A DNA stretch of 62,945 nucleotides from positions 1 to 62,945 of the forward strand of contig JAEVYT010000046.1 of assembly GCA_023392615.1 (NCBI GenBank). The letters run 5' to 3'. Each line of letters opens with the position of its first letter. The stretch's first letter is position 1. A model generated the notes under the pieces. The model had not been told where the DNA came from. It saw nothing but the letters and a program-made list of their open reading frames with translations, and did not search any database. Made by a program: the position numbers and the translations under genes. The DNA comes from Bacillota bacterium (lineage in GTDB: Bacteria > Bacillota > Clostridia > Lachnospirales > Lachnospiraceae). Shown here piece after piece: positions 17,310-25,707 of the stretch.

Positions 17310-18089
17310 TCAATTTTCCTTAGCGTTTTTCTTGACAAGTTCTTCTCTGTAAGCGGCAGGACTAATTCCTGCAACCTGCTTAAATGTTTTACTAAAATGA
17401 AAAGGATCCGTATAACCAACCATATTAGCAACCATATTTATGGTCAATGAATTATCACAGAGAAGCTGTTTGGCTATATTGATTCGATAATTCATAATAT
17501 ACTTTGAAGGAGTAATATTGGTATGTTTTACAAATATTTTTGTTAAGTAGGATGGAGAAAATGAAAAATAATCCGCAATTAAATTTAAATCGATTGACTT
17601 TTGATAATTTTGTTCAATAAATCCTTTAATTAATGCTGCGATTTCTTCAGAGCTTTGTGTGGGTGGCTTCTGATCTTTAGACAACATTTCATGGGTGGAT
17701 AAAAAGGTGAGTTCTAATCGTTTCAGTATACTGGATAATTCATCAAAGTTAACAGGCTTTAAAAGATAAGAGAAGACACCATATTCAATAGCTGATTTCG
17801 CATAAGCAAAATCATCATGACCACTTAAGACAACACATTTAATATAATTATTGAACTCTGATATTTGTTTGATTAATTGAATTCCATCCATAACCGGCAT
17901 TTGAATATCGGTAAAGATAACATTTGGTGTTTGAGTTTTTATGAAACTAAGTGCATCTTCGCCGTTATTTACAATACCAACTACTTTGAAATTATTATTG
18001 GCCAGTTCGATTTTTTTGGCTATATTTTTCGCTAATAATTTTTCGTCTTCCACTACAACAACAGAATAGAACTTATTCTCACTCATCAA
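17310..18089 (-). CDS. AraC-type response regulator (YesN-like)
   Basis: 259 aa: a receiver domain with phospho-acceptor Asp61 in VIFTDIQMP and Lys in YLLKPVNF, a linker, and a C-terminal AraC helix-turn-helix pair (LNLIADYFSFSPSYLTKIF; INMVANMVGYTDPFHFSKTF). It overlaps the kinase gene by 11 bases, so the two are translated together. YesN-type regulators usually activate an adjacent CUT1 sugar ABC operon, here the divergent binding-protein gene at 20114. Confidence 0.93.
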   Translation of the reverse strand: MMSENKFYSVVVVEDEKLLAKNIAKKIELANNNFKVVGIVNNGEDALSFIKTQTPNVIFTDIQMPVMDGIQLIKQISEFNNYIKCVVLSGHDDFAYAKSAIEYGVFSYLLKPVNFDELSSILKRLELTFLSTHEMLSKDQKPPTQSSEEIAALIKGFIEQNYQKSIDLNLIADYFSFSPSYLTKIFVKHTNITPSKYIMNYRINIAKQLLCDNSLTINMVANMVGYTDPFHFSKTFKQVAGISPAAYREELVKKNAKEN

Positions 18090-19908
18090 TACGACCTCCT
18101 ATAGTTAATAATGCTCCTCCTTGAGCAAGATTCGTTATGCGGAAAATGTGACTTCCCTTATATAAAAGTTTGAATCTTATATAGATATTCATCAGCCCCA
18201 TTCCACTGATCTCTAGGTTTGGTAATAAACCAGTTCTGTTAATATCTTCGATTTTTCTATTTAGATCTTCTATTTCTGCATCACTAAAACCAGTGCCATT
18301 ATCCGATATCGCAAGCTCCCAGAATGAATTTGTTAATGTTCCGGTTATCTTGACTTTCCAGGGCGGCCTAACTGATTTGGTAGTGAATTTAATCGAGTTT
18401 TCAACGATTAATTGTACACAGAGTTTTGGGATTTTTATGTTCAACATATCATCCGGAATACATATTTCATATATGAGATCGTCATCATAACGTATCTTCA
18501 TACATTTCAAATACTCTAATGTATGTTTTATCTCGGAATGTAATGGTACTAATAGTTCTTTATCAGAGGAGATATAACGAAGTATATTGGATATATTTTG
18601 GCACATGATCTGTATTTCATCGTTCATTTGCTCATCTGCCATAGATTGAATGGTAGCCAATGAATTATATAAAAAATGTGGATTCATTTGAGATTGCAGA
18701 GCTAGCATACGTGATTGCATTTCTTGGTTTTGTAAAGTGATTTCGCGTTCCATTGAGCGTTGCGCTTTCTTTTGCATTGTGACCAGTGCATCATAGAGGG
18801 TATTAAATTCAACTATATGGGTATTAATATCAGGAAAATCTCTTTGATTACTAGATATATCCAATTTAAAGGATTGTACTTGTTTATATATCTTCGTTAT
18901 TGGTGTTGTTATAATATGAGCAGCAATAAAGGATAATAAAAGCATGGCAATGGATATGATAATAAGTATGATGACATTGGCTTTAATCGATTCGCTGATA
19001 GGTTTGAATAAATTGCTTTTATTTACCGCAGTCACTACCGTGAATTTGGTATAATCGGATGTTTTGAAGAACAAGTCAGAGTTCTTGTCAAACTTTTTGT
19101 TTAGCACTTTATTGTTATCTGTATTAATAAGAGGTTTAATTAATTTGTAATATTCTGAATGCTTTGTTGTTGACAATTCAGGGTATATTAAGTTACCATT
19201 TGCATCAAAAATGTAAATGGATTCATCATAGTATTTTACAATATTATTAATCTTTTTTGTTAAAAATGAGATCGGGTTCTTCACTTCAATAATGCCTTGA
19301 GGAACATTATAAGTATTGTAATACATCTCGTACATCGAGATAAAGGAAGCACCATTTTCGTAGGAATAGAAATTATATAAGCGAGGATCTCTATCACAAG
19401 TTAATAATTTATGATGATCGGAAGACATAAAATCGTTATACCATGGAAAAGTTTTAGCGGAATTCTTGGAAGTTGTTGTATCGAGACCTACACCGAATAC
19501 GCCTTTATCAAGTGAATATAGATAAATCTGGACTACTGGTTGATTAGGACCAAGAATTGCTGTCAACATATCGATAAGAACTTTTGTGTTTTGAATATTA
19601 CTATACGCAATATTTTGATTTTCAGTTGTGTTTTCAACATTATTGATATAATTAGTAAAACGTTCTTTTATCAAGTTAGAATAGGATATATTCTGAGCCA
19701 CTGTATCTAGTGTTTTTGCCTCTTCATCAAGGTAAGTTGATATGGTTTCAGTATTTTGAGTAAGAGTTTTAAAAGCATCCTTTTTGATCTTCTTTGTCTC
19801 AGATAATATAAAAAAGGACATTAAAATGACCAGAACACAGAAGAGTATATAAAAATATGTTACGAACAGGGTTGATTGTATGCTCTTTGACTTTTTAGAT
19901 CTTTCCAT
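18079..19908 (-). CDS. Sensor histidine kinase (YesM-like)
   Basis: About 609 aa. A signal-anchor span near residues 10-32, a long extracellular sensor (~35-290), a second span (~300-325), HAMP, then the His_kinase domain with PHFLYNSLATIQ (phospho-His) and a GHKL ATPase with DNGTGF and GMGLMNI. I start at the ATG at 19908 behind GAAAGG; the upstream frame is unlikely. The outer domain probably senses a sugar or its binding protein. It pairs with the overlapping AraC regulator. Confidence 0.92.
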   Translation of the reverse strand: MERSKKSKSIQSTLFVTYFYILFCVLVILMSFFILSETKKIKKDAFKTLTQNTETISTYLDEEAKTLDTVAQNISYSNLIKERFTNYINNVENTTENQNIAYSNIQNTKVLIDMLTAILGPNQPVVQIYLYSLDKGVFGVGLDTTTSKNSAKTFPWYNDFMSSDHHKLLTCDRDPRLYNFYSYENGASFISMYEMYYNTYNVPQGIIEVKNPISFLTKKINNIVKYYDESIYIFDANGNLIYPELSTTKHSEYYKLIKPLINTDNNKVLNKKFDKNSDLFFKTSDYTKFTVVTAVNKSNLFKPISESIKANVIILIIISIAMLLLSFIAAHIITTPITKIYKQVQSFKLDISSNQRDFPDINTHIVEFNTLYDALVTMQKKAQRSMEREITLQNQEMQSRMLALQSQMNPHFLYNSLATIQSMADEQMNDEIQIMCQNISNILRYISSDKELLVPLHSEIKHTLEYLKCMKIRYDDDLIYEICIPDDMLNIKIPKLCVQLIVENSIKFTTKSVRPPWKVKITGTLTNSFWELAISDNGTGFSDAEIEDLNRKIEDINRTGLLPNLEISGMGLMNIYIRFKLLYKGSHIFRITNLAQGGALLTIGGRIDE

Positions 19909-19997
19909 AATACGACCTTTCTTAAAGTGTTCTACAGGTGAAATTATTACATATATGAGACTTACAATATACATTCCATTATAATGTTACAACATCT

Positions 19998-20026
19998 ATA
20001 ATAAAGTCATAGCAGTGAAATGTCAA
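19998..20026 (-). promoter_or_regulatory. Promoter of YesM/YesN-like pair
   Basis: Minus-strand TTGACA (20021-20026) and TATTAT (19998-20003), spacer 17 bp. The divergent plus-strand TATAAT at 20032-20037 has no good -35, as expected of an activator-dependent promoter for the transport genes. Confidence 0.65.
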
Positions 20027-20113
20027 TATTGTATAATATATTGAGAAAAATATTACAATATTTAGGCATTATGCTTAAAAATGCTATGAGGAAAGCGAAA
20101 GGAAGGATTGTTT

Positions 20114-21466
20114 ATGAAAAAAAGTAAAAAGATTGTGGCAATTGTACTTACTCTGTTAATGTCAGTTTTATTAGTGGCATGTGGTGCAAAAGGAACAAGT
20201 GATACTAAGGGCGGAGACAATGCTAGCACGACTCCGGGAGGAAATGATACAAAAAAATCCGATGTAACTATTTCATTTATGGCAAGTCAAGATTGGATCC
20301 AGGACGCTGAACTTGATTTGGCTAAGAAGTTTACAGAACAGACCGGCATTAAGGTGGATTACCAGATAGTGCCATCTGAGCAATATCCAAGCTTATTAAT
20401 GACCAAATTAAATACAGGGGAATGTACCGATATTTTCTGTGGTCAAAGTGGAAAGTTTGATATACAAACACAGTATAACGTACAAAAGAATGCACTTGAT
20501 TTAACCAAAGAAAGCTGGACAAAGAACGTTGATAAGTTGGCTGCTGAAGAGCTGACCGTAAATGGTGTTATGTATGGACAGCCAATTCAAGATGTATCAG
20601 CAGTCTGGGCAGTAGCATATAACAAACAGATATTCAGTGATTTGGGTCTTTCAATTCCTACCAATTATGCTGAATTTAAACAGGTATGTGAAAAAATCAA
20701 AAAAGCGAAAAAGACACCAATTTATGAGTGTGTAGCTGATGGTTGGCATCATGTTCTTTGGTTCCCTGAAGCAGCGGTTCAAGCAGAGACAAAAACACCA
20801 GGGCTTTTTGATCAGTTAAATAATAATAAAACAGTATTTGAAAAAGACCCAACCATGAAAACAATCTTAAGCCAGGTAAAAGAGATGGTAGCTGCAGGTT
20901 ACTGGGGTGACAATTACATGTCAAATACATATGCAGACGCAGCGAAAAATATTGCATCTGGCGAATATGTAATGACAATAGCAAACCAGGGATTTGGTAC
21001 AGAGGTAAACAAAGTTGATTCCAAATTCAGCGCAGACAATATTGGATATTTTGTAATGCCTCTTGCAGACAATCAGACATTGAATGTGAATCCATCCGGT
21101 CCTTCAAGATTCATTTATTCAGGATCTAAAAATGCTGATGCAGCGAAAAAGTACTTAGAATTCCTTGCTTCAAATGAAAGCCTTGCTTACATGACAGAAA
21201 AAGTTTCTAAATTCAATAAATTACCTTACAGTAATGCACCTTCCAAATATACAGATACAATCAAAGATTTCTTTAATAGATATCCACAGCAGGGAACTGT
21301 ACTCCAGACAGCAGTTAAATATGTTAATCCTCAGTGGATGGATATTGGCAAGAATATGTCAGCGATGTTATTGGGTGAGATGTCTCCGGAAGAAGTACTT
21401 AAGGCAATAGATAAAACAAGAGCAGAACAAGCAAAAGCTGCAAAAGATGCTTCTTGGAATAACTAG
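20114..21466 (+). CDS. Sugar ABC transporter substrate-binding lipoprotein (CUT1)
   Basis: About 450 aa with a signal peptide and lipobox LLVACGAKG, then a Gly/Ser/Thr/Asp linker and a family 1 solute-binding fold. It begins ISFMASQDWIQDAELDLAKK, with GVMYGQPIQDVSAVWAVAYNK in the middle. It binds a sugar or oligosaccharide outside the membrane and delivers it to the two permeases downstream. ATG 20114 is preferred over the TTG two codons earlier because AAAGGAAGG is then well spaced. The arabinofuranosidase and GH31 neighbours suggest a plant-derived oligosaccharide, not proven. Confidence 0.93.
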   Translation: MKKSKKIVAIVLTLLMSVLLVACGAKGTSDTKGGDNASTTPGGNDTKKSDVTISFMASQDWIQDAELDLAKKFTEQTGIKVDYQIVPSEQYPSLLMTKLNTGECTDIFCGQSGKFDIQTQYNVQKNALDLTKESWTKNVDKLAAEELTVNGVMYGQPIQDVSAVWAVAYNKQIFSDLGLSIPTNYAEFKQVCEKIKKAKKTPIYECVADGWHHVLWFPEAAVQAETKTPGLFDQLNNNKTVFEKDPTMKTILSQVKEMVAAGYWGDNYMSNTYADAAKNIASGEYVMTIANQGFGTEVNKVDSKFSADNIGYFVMPLADNQTLNVNPSGPSRFIYSGSKNADAAKKYLEFLASNESLAYMTEKVSKFNKLPYSNAPSKYTDTIKDFFNRYPQQGTVLQTAVKYVNPQWMDIGKNMSAMLLGEMSPEEVLKAIDKTRAEQAKAAKDASWNN

Positions 21467-21520
21467 CATCAATTATAACTTCATGTTATAGCGGCAATAC
21501 GATTTCATAACATGAATCAT

Positions 21521-21558
21521 AATGAGGCCGCCTCGGAACATAATAAGGCGGTCTCATT
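21521..21558 (+). terminator. Intercistronic stem-loop
   Basis: A stable hairpin (AATGAGGCCGCCT at 21521-21533 with 21546-21558) followed by TTGTT lies between the binding-protein and permease genes. A second dyad CATGTTAT/ATAACATG lies at 21483-21514. Such stems usually leave more binding protein than permease. Confidence 0.7.
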
Positions 21559-21579
21559 TGTTAAACAGGAGGACAGACA

Positions 21580-22458
21580 ATGAATAAGAATAAAGTTTAC
21601 CCTATCTACTTTACTTTCGGTGCCCTTATACTATATGCCGTGTTATTTGTAATCCCCAGCTTAATCGGTATCGGTTATTCGTTTACAGATTGGTCAGCAT
21701 ATTCTGATAAATTACATTTCGTAGGTTTAGATAATTTTAAGTTAGTATTTTCTTCGGATGAAGCTTATTTGGCAATTATAGCAAATACTTTAAAGTTTAC
21801 AGTGATCACAACAGTATTGAAAAATGTACTTGGTCTTGTCTTAGCAATATTACTAACGAAATCAATTAAGTTATTAAATTTTCATAGAGGCGTTATGTTT
21901 ATGCCATCCGTTTTATCAACACTTATCATAGGTATGATATTTAAATCAATTCTGGATCCATCAGGCGGTTTGTTAAATACATTTTTACGTGCAATAGGGT
22001 TAGGTGCTTTTGCAGGTAAATGGTTGGTTACTTCTGAATTGGCATTTGGCTCTGTTATGGCAGTGGATATATGGAGAGGTACCGGCTATATTATGACGAT
22101 TTTAATTGCAGGTATTCTTTCTATCTCGACTACATACTATGAAGCTGCAAGTATAGATGGTGCAAATGGATTTCAGAAGTTCCGTTATATAACATTTCCA
22201 TTATTATTACCGACATTAGCGACTACCACAGTTTTAAATGTAATATATGGATTAAAGGTGTTTGATATGATCTATGCATTAACAAATGGTGGACCGGGTA
22301 AAACAACAACAGAAGTTCTTTACACAGCAGTCTTTAAAAAGTTCGGTACCGGACAATATGCGGTCGGAACTGCTCTATCATCCGTAATGTTTATCTTTAT
22401 GGTTGTAATAGGATTTTTCATGATTAGAATAATGACTAAAAATGAGGTGGTGGAATAA
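21580..22458 (+). CDS. Sugar ABC transporter permease, MalF/UgpA type
   Basis: 292 aa, six helices. The EAA loop contacting the ATPase reads EAASIDGANGFQKFRYITFPLL. It pairs with the next gene to form the channel of a CUT1 importer. The start follows AGGAGG, and its last base is shared with the next gene's start (TAATG). No ATPase gene is present in this island, so a shared MsmK-type ATPase encoded elsewhere is expected. Confidence 0.93.
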   Translation: MNKNKVYPIYFTFGALILYAVLFVIPSLIGIGYSFTDWSAYSDKLHFVGLDNFKLVFSSDEAYLAIIANTLKFTVITTVLKNVLGLVLAILLTKSIKLLNFHRGVMFMPSVLSTLIIGMIFKSILDPSGGLLNTFLRAIGLGAFAGKWLVTSELAFGSVMAVDIWRGTGYIMTILIAGILSISTTYYEAASIDGANGFQKFRYITFPLLLPTLATTTVLNVIYGLKVFDMIYALTNGGPGKTTTEVLYTAVFKKFGTGQYAVGTALSSVMFIFMVVIGFFMIRIMTKNEVVE

Positions 22459-23282
22459 TGAATAAGAAAATTATTAAGGCACTTTTTAGTAACATAATTG
22501 CTTGGATAATATCGATAATCTCGTTAGCTCCTCTATTGTTGATTTTATTCAATTCACTAAAGACAAGCATAAAAGCATCTGATATGAATCTGGCATTACC
22601 GGATTTTCCTTTGCAATGGCAGAATTTTACCGTAGTAATTGAGAAAGGAAAGTTGTTCGGGTCATTCATTAACAGTTGTATCTATACCTTTGGTAGTGTA
22701 TTTATATGTTGCGTATTAGCATCCCTTGCAGCATATGCCTTATCAAGAAATCGAACAAAATTATCAAAAATAATATATCTATTTTTAGTACTTGGAATTA
22801 CAATGCCGGTCAATTACGTTGCACTTGTTAAAGTGATGATATTTTTGAACCTTAATAATACACAATTGGGTATCATATTACTTTATGCAGCAATGCAATT
22901 ACCGTTTTCTGTATTCTTAATCTATGGTTTTGTATCTAAGATTCCAACTGAGTTAGATGAGGCAGGTATCATTGATGGTTGTAGTCCGATCAGATTGTTC
23001 GTAACGATTGTGTTCCCACTTCTTAAGCCTGCTGTGGCGACTGTAATTGTACTTACATTCTTAAACAACTGGAATGAATTTATATCACCATTATACTTTT
23101 TGAGTAGTTCCGCCAAGTGGCCAATGACGTTATCAGTATATAATTTCTTTGGAATGTATTTTAAAGACTGGAATATGGTTTGTGCCGATATCGTGATGAC
23201 TAGTATTCCGGTTATCGTGATCTATCTGTTAGGACAAAGATTTATTGTATCCGGTATGACAGCCGGAGCGGTAAAAGGTTAA
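22458..23282 (+). CDS. Sugar ABC transporter permease, MalG/UgpE type
   Basis: 274 aa, six helices, with the EAA-loop region reading DEAGIIDGCSPIRLFVTIVF. Translation is coupled to the upstream permease by a one-base overlap. The LxxLGxxxP-type segment LFLVLGITMPVNYVALVKVM is typical of the second CUT1 permease. Confidence 0.93.
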   Translation: MNKKIIKALFSNIIAWIISIISLAPLLLILFNSLKTSIKASDMNLALPDFPLQWQNFTVVIEKGKLFGSFINSCIYTFGSVFICCVLASLAAYALSRNRTKLSKIIYLFLVLGITMPVNYVALVKVMIFLNLNNTQLGIILLYAAMQLPFSVFLIYGFVSKIPTELDEAGIIDGCSPIRLFVTIVFPLLKPAVATVIVLTFLNNWNEFISPLYFLSSSAKWPMTLSVYNFFGMYFKDWNMVCADIVMTSIPVIVIYLLGQRFIVSGMTAGAVKG

Positions 23283-23345
23283 TCGATATAGTATAATCCC
23301 AGATATGGCATTAGACATACGAATGAAGAAGGGGTGCATCATATA

Positions 23346-25511
23346 ATGTTCTCAACACCAAACATACTCAAGCAGTTAAAAAGCCTATTATTTAAGTGTA
23401 AAAACTTGCTCGTTAAGTTGAAAGGTAAGTATATTAAGGCTGAGAAGAAGGTTTCTGATACAAATAAACTGAGTAAGATAAGGATACAAGTAAAATTAAT
23501 CGGAGCTTTTTTAATTCCGGTGGGCTTTATTATATTATTGGGAATAATCTCATTCTCCAAAGCATCGAATGCATTGATTAGCAATTATAAAACATCCACG
23601 TTATCAAATATGAATAATATGGCTAGTTATATTGATTTGGGGTTGGAACAGGTTGCAGAAAAATCAACGCTTCTGAATACAAACAGTACCCTTAAGAATT
23701 ACTATTCTTCTAGCTATAGCAATAATGTAATTGGTGAACAAAGAAAATATAAAGAACTTCAAGAATTCGTATTTGCCAACATACTATCAGCCAATATAAT
23801 TAAAAATATTTATATATTTGGGGAGTATGGTAATGGAATTCTTACGCATGGTTCTGCAAATGCTTCTCTTTACAAAGATTTTATTAAAGAGAAGGAAGGA
23901 GAAGCATTTGTTCAATCAGGTGATAAGAATAAATGGTTAGGGAATCACACATTTTTGGATGAGCAAATTCAGACCGATAAAGCGGACTATGCATTAAGTT
24001 ACATTAGTTATATTTACAGTAATACGAATGAAAAAGCAGGATTTGTAATCTTGGATGTCTCCATGGGTTTTATCAAGGATACATTAAAAAACAGCGGGTT
24101 ACCCAAAGAAAGCAAGGTTGTCTTTGTCTCCTCCGATGGAAAAGAAATCAGCCGTGAATCGGATAACGGTAAGGATACCTTTTATAATAACGATTATTAT
24201 AAAAAAATAGCAACCAACAGCAATAAGAAAAGCGGTTATGACAATATTACAATAAATAAGAAGAAGTATCTGTTTTTGTATAGTTATGTAGCTCAATGTG
24301 ATAGTTATATATGTGTTCAAATACCTCAAAATGTAATAACAAATCAAGTGGAAGGCGTTAAAAATATCACGGTTCTGATTGTGCTTATAGCAAGCTTAGT
24401 TGCGATAATCTTTGGTACATTTATATCATATGGAATCAGTGATACAATAAAACGAATCAATGGTGTATTAGAATGCACCGCTTCCGGTAATCTTACGATT
24501 AAGGTGAAGATGAGAAGAAGAGATGAATTCCTCCTCTTAGGAAATGGTATTAATAAATTGATTGATAGTATCAAGGAATTAATACGTGATATGGCGAAGG
24601 TTAGTACTACTGTTTTGGTTTCTTCTTCGGAGGTTTCCGAGAATTCTAATATTTTATATCATACTACCCAGAATATATCTTCTGCGGTTGATGATGTAAA
24701 ACATGGAATTGCCTCTCAATCAGAAGGCACGGAAAGCTGCTTGTTACAGATGTCAGACTTGGCAGTGCAAATCGGAACTCTATATGATAACGCGTTATCA
24801 ATTAGAAAATCAGCTGATAATACAAAAGCAGTAATTAACAAAGGAATGTCTGTGATTGAAGATTTAGGGATGAAGGCACAGACATCATCGAATATTGTTA
24901 AATCTGTAATAAGTAATATTGAAAACCTAGAGCAGAAATCAAAAGATATATCCAACATAATCAAAAGCATCAATAACATAAGTGAACAGACTAATTTATT
25001 ATCACTAAATGCAACGATTGAAGCAGCCAGAGCCGGTAAAGAGGGTAAAGGATTTAGTGTTGTTGCCAATGAAATAAAAAAATTATCAGAACAATCCTCA
25101 AATGAGGCAGAACGAATTAATAAAATAATTAATCAAATACAAAACCAAACACAAAAAACAGTATCAACAGCCAAACGAGCAGAAGATCAAGAAAAACTCA
25201 GCGGAGAGGCTTTGAATAACGCAATATCTATATTTATGGAGATTGATAAGAATGTAGAGGCGCTTACAGCAAATCTTGATAATATCGTTGTTGGTATTAA
25301 AGGAATCGAAAATGCAAAGGAAGATACGCTTGGTGCAGTCGAAGAAATATCAGCCATATCCGAACAGACAACAGCAGCGATGGATCAATTAAGTACTACC
25401 GCAAAAGAGCAATTAAAAGCGGTAGAAGCACTCTATCAAGCGGTTGAGGAAATGGGTCAGGACTCTAGTGTATTGGAATCAAAAATTAATATATTTCAGA
25501 CGGAAGAATAA
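23346..25511 (+). CDS. Methyl-accepting chemotaxis protein
   Basis: About 721 aa. A long basic cytoplasmic lead (~45 residues), a first span (~52-75), an extracellular sensor domain (~75-335), a second span (~340-360), HAMP, and a cytoplasmic signalling domain with the MCP hairpin SEQTNLLSLNATIEAARAGK. It sits 60 bases behind the sugar permeases, with a terminator after it, so it is probably co-transcribed with the importer and tells the cell about the same sugar. ATG 23346 fits AAGGGG better than the earlier GTG. Confidence 0.9.
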   Translation: MFSTPNILKQLKSLLFKCKNLLVKLKGKYIKAEKKVSDTNKLSKIRIQVKLIGAFLIPVGFIILLGIISFSKASNALISNYKTSTLSNMNNMASYIDLGLEQVAEKSTLLNTNSTLKNYYSSSYSNNVIGEQRKYKELQEFVFANILSANIIKNIYIFGEYGNGILTHGSANASLYKDFIKEKEGEAFVQSGDKNKWLGNHTFLDEQIQTDKADYALSYISYIYSNTNEKAGFVILDVSMGFIKDTLKNSGLPKESKVVFVSSDGKEISRESDNGKDTFYNNDYYKKIATNSNKKSGYDNITINKKKYLFLYSYVAQCDSYICVQIPQNVITNQVEGVKNITVLIVLIASLVAIIFGTFISYGISDTIKRINGVLECTASGNLTIKVKMRRRDEFLLLGNGINKLIDSIKELIRDMAKVSTTVLVSSSEVSENSNILYHTTQNISSAVDDVKHGIASQSEGTESCLLQMSDLAVQIGTLYDNALSIRKSADNTKAVINKGMSVIEDLGMKAQTSSNIVKSVISNIENLEQKSKDISNIIKSINNISEQTNLLSLNATIEAARAGKEGKGFSVVANEIKKLSEQSSNEAERINKIINQIQNQTQKTVSTAKRAEDQEKLSGEALNNAISIFMEIDKNVEALTANLDNIVVGIKGIENAKEDTLGAVEEISAISEQTTAAMDQLSTTAKEQLKAVEALYQAVEEMGQDSSVLESKINIFQTEE

Positions 25512-25559
25512 CGATGTAAAGTGTATGGTTAAAAGCGATATATTTAACGCAGAGTAATG

Positions 25560-25607
25560 GAGTCCAGTTATAGGATGTAAAGTTGTTAATAACCTATAAC
25601 TGGACTC
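25560..25607 (+). terminator. Terminator after chemoreceptor
   Basis: Perfect 15-bp arms (GAGTCCAGTTATAGG at 25560-25574, complement 25593-25607), ending the transport-chemoreceptor transcript. Confidence 0.75.
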
Positions 25608-25707
25608 ATTTGACAATGTAGCATCATAAGCAATTGGGAAGTTGAATATCAGAGGACATAACTTTAATATGTATGAATCATGTTTGATGTAAGGTAAAGG
25701 AGGAGCT

